A program made the position numbers and the translations under genes. From Bacteriovoracia bacterium (GTDB lineage: Bacteria; Bdellovibrionota; Bacteriovoracia; Bacteriovoracales; Bacteriovoracaceae), in assembly GCA_030427595.1 (NCBI GenBank), contig JAUIBX010000007.1:1-41203 (forward strand): DNA of 41,203 nucleotides, read 5' to 3'. How positions within the stretch are numbered: the first letter of the stretch is position 1; the number at the start of each line of letters is the position of its first letter. Shown one piece after another: positions 24,051-31,732 of the stretch. The notes beneath the pieces were generated by a model. It had not been told where the DNA came from, ran no database searches, and worked only from the letters and a program-made list of their open reading frames with translations.

Positions 24051-24781
24051 CCTTTGAGGACACCGCCATCAATCGCAATACTTTGTCCGGTAATGTAACC
24101 AGCTTTTGGAGAAGCAAGAAACGTTGCCATATCCGCAAGTTCTTCAGGTTCTCCTAATCTTCCTGCAGGGACCATTTCCTTAATTTTTTCTTCAGAGAGG
24201 TTAAGGGCCTTTATACGGTCAGTATTAGTGTAACCAGGAAGCAGAAGATTAAATGTTATGCCATCTTTAGAAAATTCATTGGCCATGGAGCGAACAAGTC
24301 CAGCAAGACCAGCACGAAGTCCATTTGAAGTTGTTAAGCCAGGAAGGGGCTCTTTAGCTGCAAGGCTCGTTACCAATAGGATTCTGCCATAGCCTTGCTT
24401 CTTCATCGCAGGTAGTGCCTCGTGGAGAGTTTCAACGACACTTAACCAAAGGCTTTGATAGTCTGTACGCCACTGTTCAATGGTGACATCGAGAAAATCA
24501 CCTTTTTGGGGACCACCAGTATTGGTAACAATAATATCAACGCCACCTTGGTCATTGACCATCTTTTTTGTAATGACAGAAGCAATAGTCGGTTCACTTA
24601 AATCGCCGGCATAAAAGCCTTTAGCTCCAATTTCTTCAGCGACCTTGGCGCATTTTTCATCTGTTCGACCGTTAATGAAAACCTCAACTCCCTCTTTGAT
24701 GAGAGATTCAGCAACAGCTCGGCCAATACCGCCAGTAGAGCCAAAGACGAGAGCTTTCTTACCTTTTAATTCTAAATCCAT
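24044..24781 (-). CDS. SDR-fold protein with altered catalytic site, in kynurenine operon
   Basis: A short-chain dehydrogenase/reductase fold protein: nucleotide motif GSTGGIG at residues 14-20, NTGG (where NNAG is usual) at 87-90, Ser139 in LVTSLAA, and a C-terminal IDGGVLKGH. However, the Tyr-x3-Lys active-site pair is missing; the segment TTSNGLRAGLAG puts Ser152 and Arg156 at those positions. This is a known SDR variant, not a decay sign. I chose the ATG at 24781, which shares a base with the upstream stop (TAATG) and has AGGG seven bases before it; 245 residues. It is last in the leftward operon after 3-hydroxyanthranilate dioxygenase, so it probably acts on an intermediate of aminomuconate breakdown, but the reaction is unknown. 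Confidence 0.82.
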   Translation of the reverse strand: MDLELKGKKALVFGSTGGIGRAVAESLIKEGVEVFINGRTDEKCAKVAEEIGAKGFYAGDLSEPTIASVITKKMVNDQGGVDIIVTNTGGPQKGDFLDVTIEQWRTDYQSLWLSVVETLHEALPAMKKQGYGRILLVTSLAAKEPLPGLTTSNGLRAGLAGLVRSMANEFSKDGITFNLLLPGYTNTDRIKALNLSEEKIKEMVPAGRLGEPEELADMATFLASPKAGYITGQSIAIDGGVLKGH

Positions 24782-25287
24782 TACCAAACCCTATCTGTCA
24801 CAGTCCCGCATTCAGGACATTTTGTATGTTCACTTCCATAGTAGCGATCAAAAATCGCACCAAATTGTGTTTCAATATTTGTGAGGTGAAAGGACTCCTC
24901 ATAAAGCTTATGGCAACATTCCTTGCAATACCACTGAAGCTTATCAGTTTCCCCTTCTTGGCGGGTCTTTTCAACTACTAGACCTACAGAGTTTGCCATC
25001 CTTTGAGGTGAGTGGGGCGTCCCTCTTTTAAGCATGTAAATTTCTCCGGCCTTAATCGGCACGTCCTCAAACTTGCCTTCTTCATTGATGGTCCTAAGGT
25101 TCATTTCCCCTTCAAGCTGATAGAAGAACTCGTCAGATTCATTGACGTGAAAATCTGTTCTTTCATTGGGTCCACCAACGACCATCACAATAAAAGTGGA
25201 ATCTTTAAAAACGACCTTATTACCAACTGGTGGCTTAAGTAATTCTCTATTGTCATCGATCCATTTTTGAAAATTAAATGCTTTCAT
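24781..25287 (-). CDS. 3-hydroxyanthranilate 3,4-dioxygenase
   Basis: This cupin-fold, Fe(II)-dependent enzyme opens the ring of 3-hydroxyanthranilate to 2-amino-3-carboxymuconate semialdehyde (ACMS). The metal ligands are His47, Glu53 and His92 (FHVNESDEFFYQ, GTPHSPQR), and the substrate-binding arginines R43 and R96 lie where expected. The C-terminal part has two CxxC pairs (WYCKECC and KCPECG), the rubredoxin-like second iron site found in bacterial and yeast but not animal forms. Length 168 is typical. The ATG has AAGGAG five bases upstream; it follows the RidA-type gene by 18 bp and is coupled to the SDR gene. High confidence. Confidence 0.95.
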   Translation of the reverse strand: MKAFNFQKWIDDNRELLKPPVGNKVVFKDSTFIVMVVGGPNERTDFHVNESDEFFYQLEGEMNLRTINEEGKFEDVPIKAGEIYMLKRGTPHSPQRMANSVGLVVEKTRQEGETDKLQWYCKECCHKLYEESFHLTNIETQFGAIFDRYYGSEHTKCPECGTVTDRVW

Positions 25288-25305
25288 CTGGACTCCTTAT
25301 TCATC

Positions 25306-25722
25306 TTAATCAATGGTGGCAATGCACTTTAGTTCAATCGCAATAGGTGTAGGAAGTTTATTGATTTCAACGGTAGTCCTACAGGGGCGATTTTCTTTAA
25401 AATATTCAGCATAAATTTTGTTATAGGCTTTAAAGTCGTCATCCATATTGGTTAAAAAAACAGTGACGTCAACGAGCTGGTCCCAGCTAGAGCCTGAAGC
25501 CTCAAGGATTAAGCGAACATTTTTAAAAACGCTATGGCATTGAGCCTCAATATCATAGGAGGTGATTTTGCCATTCTCATCAAGAGTCACCCCAGGAATC
25601 TCCTTTTTACCTCTTTCACGAGGGCCAACTCCCGAAAGAAAAAGGAGGTTACCTACTTTTCTGGCATGAGGGTAAAGTCCTACCGGTTCAGGGGCTTTTT
25701 CCGAATTGTGTTCAGTGCTCAT
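25306..25722 (-). CDS. RidA-family protein, probable 2-aminomuconate deaminase
   Basis: RidA/YjgF-family proteins release ammonia from enamine or imine groups. Family marks are VGNLLFLSGVGPR, a central ECx-like AQCHSVFKNVRLILEASG, VDVTVFLTNMDDDFKAYNKIYAEYF and the RxTVEINKLP segment carrying the catalytic Arg. In the known 2-nitrobenzoate/3-hydroxyanthranilate meta pathway a member of this family (NbaF/AmnD type) deaminates 2-aminomuconate, and its place between the semialdehyde dehydrogenase and the 3-hydroxyanthranilate dioxygenase fits. I chose ATG 25722 (138 residues) with GGGAG seven bases upstream over the ATG at 25734, which overlaps the previous stop but has no ribosome site. General RidA activity cannot be excluded. 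Confidence 0.85.
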   Translation of the reverse strand: MSTEHNSEKAPEPVGLYPHARKVGNLLFLSGVGPRERGKKEIPGVTLDENGKITSYDIEAQCHSVFKNVRLILEASGSSWDQLVDVTVFLTNMDDDFKAYNKIYAEYFKENRPCRTTVEINKLPTPIAIELKCIATID

Positions 25723-25733
25723 ATATTCTCCCA

Positions 25734-27158
25734 TTAGTAACTAATGCAAATATTCTTTGGTTCAGTAAAAAATCTGAGGGCCTCTGTGCCACCTTCTCTA
25801 CCAACACCACTATCTTTCATGCCACCAAAAGGTGTTCTTAAATCCCTTAGCATCCAGGTGTTAACCCATATAATCCCGGCATCAAGCCTTTCCGAAACGC
25901 GGTGAGTACGTGAGGAGTTTTCTGACCATAGGGAAAAGGCCAAGCCGTAGTCTGTAGAGTTTGCCAGATCGATAGCTTCCTCTTCAGTTGAAAAGGATTG
26001 GATTGTGGCGACTGGTCCAAAAATTTCTTGTTGGTTTGTTTGGCAATTCATGGGGAGACCCTCGATGAGGGTTGGTTTCACAAAGTAGCCCTTTGAACCT
26101 TCTCTTTCTCCGCCACAAAGGATCTTGCCACCTTCTCTCTTCGCCAACTCAATACAGCCCATGACTTTTTCAAAATGGGCCTTACTAACAAGAGCTCCTT
26201 GCTGGGTAAGCTCGTCTAAAGGGTTCCCAACTCTTAGTGACGAAACTTTCTCGACAAGATCGGTTTTAAGTCTCTCATAAAGAGATTCATGCACTAATAT
26301 TCTTGAACCACACAGGCAGATTTGACCTTGATTAGAAAAGCCAGCTCTTAGTACACCGGCTAACGCTTTGTCATAATCACAGTCTTCAAAAATAATTGTG
26401 GCGTTCTTTCCCCCCATCTCAAGAGAAACTTTTTTAAAGAGGGGAGCTGCCTGTTGAGAAATAATTCTTCCTGTTGCCGTTGAGCCGGTAAAAGAAACGG
26501 CTTTGATACTTTTATTTTCAACCAGCTCTTTACCCATGCGGGCACCTTGGCCGTGAAGAATGTTGAGAACCCCTTTAGGGAGGCCAGCTTCGTTAGCAAC
26601 TTCTCCGAGGAGTGAAGCGGTTATAGGTGTGACCTCTGAGGGTTTTCCAATGACCGCATTACCTGTTGCTAAGGCCGGTGCAATTTTCCATGTAAAGAGA
26701 TAGAGGGGCAGGTTCCAGGGGCTTATGCAACTGACAACACCAAGAGGTTGTCTTCTAGTGTAATTAACGGCGCCTTTCATGTGATAGGCTTCTTGAGACC
26801 ACTGGCCAATGGCATCTGCAAAAAACTGAAGGTTAATCGCCGCTCTTGGGATATCGACAGTTTTAGCAACACTCAAGGGCTTGCCATTATCTTGAGATTC
26901 TATGAGAGCAAGTTCATCGAGACGAGCCTTGATAAGCTCTGCCATTTTTCTTAAAACCTTAGCTCTCCTTTCTGGAGACTGGGAGGCCCAATTTGCTTGA
27001 GCATTCTTAGCCGCTTCAATCGCCTTGAGAACATCTTTCTCATTTGAATTTACAACATCAGCAATTTTTTCTTCAGTGGCCGGGTTAATGGAGTCCATCC
27101 ATTCACCATCAACGCCTTCACAATATTCACCATTAATGAAGTTTAAGACCTTTCTCAT
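25734..27158 (-). CDS. 2-aminomuconate 6-semialdehyde dehydrogenase (ALDH family)
   Basis: An NAD-dependent aldehyde dehydrogenase of the class that oxidises 2-aminomuconate or 2-hydroxymuconate semialdehyde. The catalytic machinery is intact: general base Glu247 in LEMGGKNA, nucleophile Cys281 in QGQICLCGSR, Asn149 in SPWNLP and the FTGSTATG cofactor loop. Length 474 is slightly short of the family's 480-500. Specificity is inferred from the neighbours: the deaminase downstream, formamidase upstream and the decarboxylase on the other side of the promoter. The ATG has AAGG about eight bases upstream and starts five bases after the formamidase gene ends. Confidence 0.92.
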   Translation of the reverse strand: MRKVLNFINGEYCEGVDGEWMDSINPATEEKIADVVNSNEKDVLKAIEAAKNAQANWASQSPERRAKVLRKMAELIKARLDELALIESQDNGKPLSVAKTVDIPRAAINLQFFADAIGQWSQEAYHMKGAVNYTRRQPLGVVSCISPWNLPLYLFTWKIAPALATGNAVIGKPSEVTPITASLLGEVANEAGLPKGVLNILHGQGARMGKELVENKSIKAVSFTGSTATGRIISQQAAPLFKKVSLEMGGKNATIIFEDCDYDKALAGVLRAGFSNQGQICLCGSRILVHESLYERLKTDLVEKVSSLRVGNPLDELTQQGALVSKAHFEKVMGCIELAKREGGKILCGGEREGSKGYFVKPTLIEGLPMNCQTNQQEIFGPVATIQSFSTEEEAIDLANSTDYGLAFSLWSENSSRTHRVSERLDAGIIWVNTWMLRDLRTPFGGMKDSGVGREGGTEALRFFTEPKNICISY

Positions 27159-27162
27159 GTTC

Positions 27163-27804
27163 TTACCTTTGATCTCGTTCTAAAAGAACCGCACGCACTG
27201 GGCTTGCGTCTGCTCCCGCAAGGGGAAGAGGAAGTGCTATCAAGTCATATCGACCAGGCTTAACTTTGGAAAGAATAATCCCTTCCAAGATGGCCATGTC
27301 AGCTTTGTAAATTGCATTGTGAGTAAGGAGTTCTTTATCGTTGGCAGGGTCGACACTTGGAGTATCAATACCAACGAGGCAAACGCCCTTACTGTGTAAA
27401 AATTCAATGAGCTCTGGAGAGAGTGCTGTAAAATCGTCATTCCATTTATTGGGGTTGGGAAAACTTCCTGTTTTAAAGAGAACTCTCTTTTCAGTAACTT
27501 CTTCCTCTATATTTGAGGGGAGAATACGCTCCGTTTTATGGGAGATTTCAATAACCTGACATCCACCCATGTAGTAGGACAGCTCTCGTCCCTCCATGGT
27601 TTTCCCTTGGGAATGATAATGACTTGGCGCATCTGTATGGGCACCTAAATGGACGGTTGTGGTGATGGAAGATAGAACTAAATTGTTACCATTTTTAAAG
27701 CTGAGAAGTTCGTTTCGTTGAAACTCAGTATCTCCAGGAAAGACAGCAATATCTTCAGTAATCACAGGTGTGATATCAATGGTTTTGCGACCCTCTAGAT
27801 TCAC
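27163..27804 (-). CDS. kynB: Kynurenine formamidase, cyclase-fold (KynB-like)
   Basis: KynB hydrolyses N-formylkynurenine to kynurenine and formate. The fold is the metal-dependent cyclase family, whose signature HxGxHxDAPxH appears as HLGAHTDAPSHY at residues 52-62 and gives the two-metal site (His52, His56, Asp58). GIDTPSVDP (about residue 145) and the tail LPLPLAGADASPVRAVLL are typical of this family. Length 213 matches. The gene starts with GTG at 27804, with GAGGG six bases upstream, first in the leftward operon. Its place next to tryptophan-catabolic genes makes the formamidase role far likelier than another cyclase activity. Confidence 0.9.
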   Translation of the reverse strand: MNLEGRKTIDITPVITEDIAVFPGDTEFQRNELLSFKNGNNLVLSSITTTVHLGAHTDAPSHYHSQGKTMEGRELSYYMGGCQVIEISHKTERILPSNIEEEVTEKRVLFKTGSFPNPNKWNDDFTALSPELIEFLHSKGVCLVGIDTPSVDPANDKELLTHNAIYKADMAILEGIILSKVKPGRYDLIALPLPLAGADASPVRAVLLERDQR

Positions 27805-27816
27805 AAATGTCCCTCT

Positions 27817-27845
27817 TCTATAGCGTGTTACGCCTTGTAAACAAG
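27817..27845 (-). promoter_or_regulatory. Candidate promoter for the leftward kynurenine operon
   Basis: Reading leftward: TTGTTT as a -35-like box (complement of 27839-27844), a 16-base spacer, and TATAGA as a -10-like box (complement of 27817-27822). The match is partial, but it mirrors the rightward promoter and shares its palindrome. Confidence 0.4.
27834..27845. promoter_or_regulatory. Palindrome in divergent promoter, candidate operator
   Basis: CTTGT (27834-27838), AA, ACAAG (27841-27845): an inverted repeat placed between the divergent kynurenine operons and overlapping the -35-like boxes of both candidate promoters. A regulator bound here could control both directions at once. No regulator gene lies in the window. 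Longer inverted copies of TGTCCCTC (27808-27815) and GAGGGACA (27891-27898) flank the intergenic region but include the ribosome sites, which may explain them. Confidence 0.45.
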
Positions 27846-27863
27846 TTCCATAATTTCTATCAT
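27835..27863 (+). promoter_or_regulatory. Candidate promoter for the rightward kynurenine operon
   Basis: TTGTAA (27835-27840), a 17-base spacer and TATCAT (27858-27863) resemble a sigma70-type promoter, 47 bp before the first start codon. The -35-like box lies inside the CTTGT-AA-ACAAG palindrome. Confidence 0.45.
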
Positions 27864-27910
27864 TCTTTGGCTATCTAGTCATATTTGAATGAGGGACAAA
27901 AGGGGAACTT

Positions 27911-28696
27911 ATGACACCTGATGATATTATTAATTGGGCTCAAACTCTGCATAGTGCTCGTACATCTGCAGCACCAATTGAGCAGATTTCAGATAAGATA
28001 AAAGAATTTGATCGTGCTGATGCTTACTCTATTCAAGAGAAAGGAATGGCCTTGCGAGAAGAGGCAGGTGAAAAACTCATTGGTCTTAAAATGGGTCTTA
28101 CCTCGGAAGCTAAAAGGAAGCAGATGGATCTGGATTCCCCCCTTTATGGTGAACTAACAGATGAGATGCAAGTTAGTAACGGGGGAACCTATAAACTCGC
28201 AGGACAGATTCACCCGAAAATCGAGCCTGAGGTCGCCTTTCATATTTCAAAAGAATTATCAGGAACTGTCACGAGAGAGGAAGTCCTTGCGGCCACTGAT
28301 AAAGTTTATGCTTGCATGGAAATCTTAGATAGTCGTTATAAGCAATTTAAGTATTTCTCAATGGAAGATGTGATTTCAGATAATTCTTCTTCCAGTCATT
28401 TCATTTTAGGTGAACCAATTACTGACTTTTCTCATATTGATTTAAAGAATCTTAAACTAAAAATGAAAGTCAATGGGGAGATTGCACAAGAGGGTAATAC
28501 TTCAGCAATTAGTGGTGACCCTGTTGTATCGGTTATTCAACTCTGTGAGCTTTTAGAGAAGAGGGGACGTGTTCTCCCCGCTGGAAGTATTGTTCTTGCC
28601 GGTGCTGCAACAATTGCGGTTGCTTTAGAGCCTGGTATGACTATTGAGTTAGAGATGGAAGAGCTGGGGAACGCTTCAGTAAAGGTAGAGGCATAG
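27911..28696 (+). CDS. 4-oxalocrotonate decarboxylase-like protein (DmpH/NbaG family)
   Basis: The family includes 2-oxo-3-hexenedioate (4-oxalocrotonate) decarboxylase and 2-oxopent-4-enoate hydratase, working in meta-cleavage pathways. Matches to the decarboxylase branch are strong: ADAYSIQ, LIGLKMGLTSEAKRKQM, IHPKIEPEVAF with a metal-ligand Glu pair, MEILDSRYKQFKY, SDNSSSSHFILG and LPAGSIVLAGAATIAVAL. Length 261 agrees (decarboxylase about 264). After deamination of 2-aminomuconate, this enzyme would convert 4-oxalocrotonate to 2-hydroxypenta-2,4-dienoate. The ATG has AGGGG five bases upstream. No hydratase, aldolase or acylating aldehyde dehydrogenase of the lower pathway is present here, so the pathway must finish elsewhere. 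Confidence 0.88.
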   Translation: MTPDDIINWAQTLHSARTSAAPIEQISDKIKEFDRADAYSIQEKGMALREEAGEKLIGLKMGLTSEAKRKQMDLDSPLYGELTDEMQVSNGGTYKLAGQIHPKIEPEVAFHISKELSGTVTREEVLAATDKVYACMEILDSRYKQFKYFSMEDVISDNSSSSHFILGEPITDFSHIDLKNLKLKMKVNGEIAQEGNTSAISGDPVVSVIQLCELLEKRGRVLPAGSIVLAGAATIAVALEPGMTIELEMEELGNASVKVEA

Positions 28697-28698
28697 AT

Positions 28699-29982
28699 AT
28701 GATGACATTTAACGAAAACCACAAGTCGATTCAAGGTGCAAAAGAGCTTGATAATCAAGATGAGCTCTATAATTATCGCAATGAATTTCATTTTCCTCTG
28801 ACCGAGTCAGGTGACAAGTGCCTTTATTTTACAGGGCATAGTTTGGGCCTTATGCCTAAGAATGCTGAAAGCTATATTCAAGAGGAGCTTAATGCATGGA
28901 AAGCCTTTGGGGTTGAGGGACATTTCAAAGGTAAGCATCCTTGGATGCCCTATCATGAGTTCTTAACTGAGAACATGGCCCATGTTGTAGGAGCGAAACC
29001 TGAAGAAGTTGTTGTGATGAATTCACTTACTGTGAACCTTCACCTGATGCTCGTGAGTTTCTATAGGCCTACTCAAACACGAAATAAAATTCTCATTGAG
29101 CATACGACTTTCCCATCTGATAAATATGCGGTTGATTCTCAGGCACGTTTTCATGGACATGACCCCAAAGATGCCGTGGTTATGCTTAAGCCATCAGAAG
29201 GCAAGATGACTTTAACGGATGATGAGCTTGTCGAGCAGATCAAGTCTCACGGTGATTCTCTTGCTCTTGTCATGCTAGGTAATTGTAACTACCTCACTGG
29301 TCAGTGTTTTAACTTTAAGAAAGTGGTTCAGGCCGCAAGAGAGGTTGGTGCCAATGTCGGTTTTAACCTCGCTCATGGTGCAGGAAATCTTCTTTTGAAC
29401 CTCCATGATATTGAAGCCGATTTTGCGGTTTGGTGTACTTATAAATACCTCAACTCTGGCCCGGGTGGCCTATCAGGTGCTTTTGTTCATGAGAAGCACT
29501 TGAATGATAACTCACTTCCTCGCTTTGAAGGTTGGTGGGGTACAAAAAAGGAAACTCGCTTTAAAATGAAGCCTGAGTTTGAGCCTATGGGAACTGTCGA
29601 GTCATGGCAGCTTTCTAATCCACCCATCTTCCAACTTGCTGCAATCCGCGCCAGTCTTGAGCTCTATGCAAAGGCCGGTATGAAGAACCTAAGAGCTAAA
29701 GGGGATAACTTAACAGGTTACCTTGAATGGCTACTTAAAAATAAGTGTGGTGACTCTGTTGAAATCGTTACACCTGAATTTAAAGAGGGGGAGCAAACTC
29801 GTGGCTCTATGCTTTGTGTCCGCGTGAAAGGTGATGCGAAGAATGTGGAAGCAAAACTTAAAGAAGCAGATGCTATTGTAGACTTTCGCGAACCAGATAT
29901 TCTAAGAATGGCCCCCATTCCAATCTACAACTCTTTTGAAGATGTTTACGAACTTGTAGAAGTTATTAGCAAGGCGATTTAA
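28699..29982 (+). CDS. kynU: Kynureninase, with an unusual Asn in the PLP site
   Basis: Kynureninase (PLP fold type I) splits 3-hydroxykynurenine to 3-hydroxyanthranilate and alanine. The PLP lysine is Lys249 in CTYKYLNSGPGGLSGAFVH; the following family segments (RFEGWWG, MGTVESWQLSNPPI) and HPWMPYHEFLTENMAHVVGA are well conserved; length 427 fits. Unusual: the residue 26 positions before the lysine, an Asp that contacts the PLP ring nitrogen in the human (D250/K276) and Pseudomonas (D201/K227) enzymes, is Asn223 here (codon AAC at 29365), in GFNLAHGAGN; the adjacent His226 is kept. The gene follows the decarboxylase by two bases and precedes kynurenine monooxygenase. Activity may be lowered or the mechanism tuned differently. 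Confidence 0.92.
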   Translation: MMTFNENHKSIQGAKELDNQDELYNYRNEFHFPLTESGDKCLYFTGHSLGLMPKNAESYIQEELNAWKAFGVEGHFKGKHPWMPYHEFLTENMAHVVGAKPEEVVVMNSLTVNLHLMLVSFYRPTQTRNKILIEHTTFPSDKYAVDSQARFHGHDPKDAVVMLKPSEGKMTLTDDELVEQIKSHGDSLALVMLGNCNYLTGQCFNFKKVVQAAREVGANVGFNLAHGAGNLLLNLHDIEADFAVWCTYKYLNSGPGGLSGAFVHEKHLNDNSLPRFEGWWGTKKETRFKMKPEFEPMGTVESWQLSNPPIFQLAAIRASLELYAKAGMKNLRAKGDNLTGYLEWLLKNKCGDSVEIVTPEFKEGEQTRGSMLCVRVKGDAKNVEAKLKEADAIVDFREPDILRMAPIPIYNSFEDVYELVEVISKAI

Positions 29983-30000
29983 GTAAAGCTTGAGGTTATT

Positions 30001-31392
30001 ATGGAAAAGATCGTTATTTCTGGAGCAGGATTAGTTGGTGCTTTCTGGGCCCTTGCCTTAAAAAAGAAAGGCTTTGAAGTTGAGCTCTATGAAAAGCGCT
30101 CTGATATGAGAGAAGAGTCTGCTGATGGTGGACGCTCGATAAACCTCATCGCCACATCTCGTGCACTCAATGCTTTTACTGCAGTCGGAATTCTAGAAGA
30201 CATTAAAAAAATCGTTGTTCCCGTAACAGGAAGAATGATGCATTCCCTTGAAGGTGAACTTACATATCAGCCCTACGGTCGAGATGAAAGCGAATGCAAC
30301 TACAGTGTTTCCCGTTCTCTTCTTAATATTACTCTTCTTAATAAAGCCGAAGAGGCCGGAGTTAAGATTTTCTTTTCCCATGACCTAGAATCTTTAGACC
30401 CTGATAACGGTGTAGCTAAGTTTGCAGGAAGAGAAGTTTCCTTTGATCGCTTTTTTGGTGCTGATGGGGCAGGTTCTATCACCCGAAAAGAGCTTCTAAG
30501 GCTTATGCCTGAGGCGAAAGAAAGTGTGGATTTTATTAGCTCTGATTATAAAGAGCTTTTAATGCCTGCAACAAAAGAGGGAGATTATCCAATTGAGAAA
30601 AAGGCCCTTCACATTTGGCCTCGTGGAAATCACTTTCTCATGGCCCTGCCGAATCTCGACGGAAGTTTTACGATGACTATGTATCTTCCCAAAACGGGAG
30701 AAGATAGTTTTGAAACTCTAAAAACAAAAGAGGATGTGACGGCCTTCTTTGAGAAGTATTACAAAAGCTCAATCCCTCACATGCCAGATTTTGCAGATGA
30801 CTATTTTGAAAACCCTCAAGGTATTTTAGGTACAGTTCGAATGAGTCACTGGGCCTACAAAGACAAGGTTGCTCTGATGGGTGATGCTGCCCATGCTGTG
30901 GTTCCTTTCTTCGGTCAGGGCATGAACTGCGGCATGGAAGATTGTTTCTATCTTCTGTCGTACATGGAAAAATATGGCAATGATTGGGCCAAGATCTTTT
31001 CTGAATATGACCGCAATCAGAGACCTAATGGTAACGCGATCGCTGATATGGCCCTAGAGAACTTTATTGAGATGCAGTCAAAGGTTGCAGACAAGAAGTT
31101 CCTTCTTAAAAAGGCGATTGAGCATAAGATCGAAAATGAGTTTCCCACTAAGTATCGTGCTCGTTATGGCATGGTTACCTATACCCTTATTCCTTACGCC
31201 ACGGCCAAAAAGGCAGGTCTTATTCAACAAGAGATTTTAGAAGAGCTGGCTCAAGGAATTGAGGTGGTTGAGCAAGTTGATCTTAAAAAAGCAGAGACTT
31301 TAATTGATGAAAAATTTGTCCCTTTTGTGAATGAGACAGGAATTACCCTAGACCGTTATCAAGAGGGTGAAACTCCAAAGTATGTTTCTTAA
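30001..31392 (+). CDS. kmo: Kynurenine 3-monooxygenase
   Basis: This FAD/NADPH enzyme hydroxylates kynurenine to 3-hydroxykynurenine using O2. It shows the FAD Rossmann motif GAGLVG (residues 8-13), RSINLIATSRAL, the DG-type GADGAGS segment, and GDAAHAVVPFFGQGMNCGMED from residue 294, which is the hallmark of KMO. The C-terminal part (about residues 370-460) carries the family extension, with hydrophobic stretches but no clear transmembrane helix. Length 463 is normal. Gene order kynU-kmo and the 18 bp gap support cotranscription. Its last codons contain the start of the small DUF4174 gene. Confidence 0.95.
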   Translation: MEKIVISGAGLVGAFWALALKKKGFEVELYEKRSDMREESADGGRSINLIATSRALNAFTAVGILEDIKKIVVPVTGRMMHSLEGELTYQPYGRDESECNYSVSRSLLNITLLNKAEEAGVKIFFSHDLESLDPDNGVAKFAGREVSFDRFFGADGAGSITRKELLRLMPEAKESVDFISSDYKELLMPATKEGDYPIEKKALHIWPRGNHFLMALPNLDGSFTMTMYLPKTGEDSFETLKTKEDVTAFFEKYYKSSIPHMPDFADDYFENPQGILGTVRMSHWAYKDKVALMGDAAHAVVPFFGQGMNCGMEDCFYLLSYMEKYGNDWAKIFSEYDRNQRPNGNAIADMALENFIEMQSKVADKKFLLKKAIEHKIENEFPTKYRARYGMVTYTLIPYATAKKAGLIQQEILEELAQGIEVVEQVDLKKAETLIDEKFVPFVNETGITLDRYQEGETPKYVS

Positions 31393-31732
31393 AATCCTTT
31401 TCTTTGCCTCGACCTTATTTGCTGCTAGTCCTGGGGATTTTCTTTGGAAGAATCGAGTTATTGTCGTTGAAGAGGCCTCTTTAATCAAAAAACAGTTAGA
31501 GGCCTTTAAGGAAGACAAGAAGGGCTACGAAGAAAGAAAGCTCATCATTTTACACTTCCCCATGTTTCATAAAAATAAGGATATATGCTGTGCCCTTCTT
31601 GGGTTAGATGGTGGTGTTAAGGCCACCTCTAAGGCTCCCTTTTCCAAGAAGGTCATTTTTGACCTTATTGATTCCATGCCTATGCGCCAAGCTGAACTAA
31701 GAAAGAAAGCTAACCCTGAAAAGAAAAATTAA
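31382..31732 (+). CDS. DUF4174-like exported small protein
   Basis: The 116-residue protein has a signal-like N-terminus (MFLKILFFASTLFAAS) and then a thioredoxin-like pattern ending LLGLDGGVKATSKAPFSKKVIFDLIDSMPMRQAELRKK, which matches the DUF4174 family closely (GKDGGVK...LIDxMPMRxxEM). That family's function is unknown. It starts inside the end of kmo (ATG at 31382, GAGGGTGA upstream) and its 3' end overlaps the convergent tryptophan dioxygenase gene by 23 bases. A GTG at 31367 would add five residues but has no properly spaced ribosome site. Its Cys pair ICCALLG is not a CxxC. Confidence 0.78.
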   Translation: MFLKILFFASTLFAASPGDFLWKNRVIVVEEASLIKKQLEAFKEDKKGYEERKLIILHFPMFHKNKDICCALLGLDGGVKATSKAPFSKKVIFDLIDSMPMRQAELRKKANPEKKN

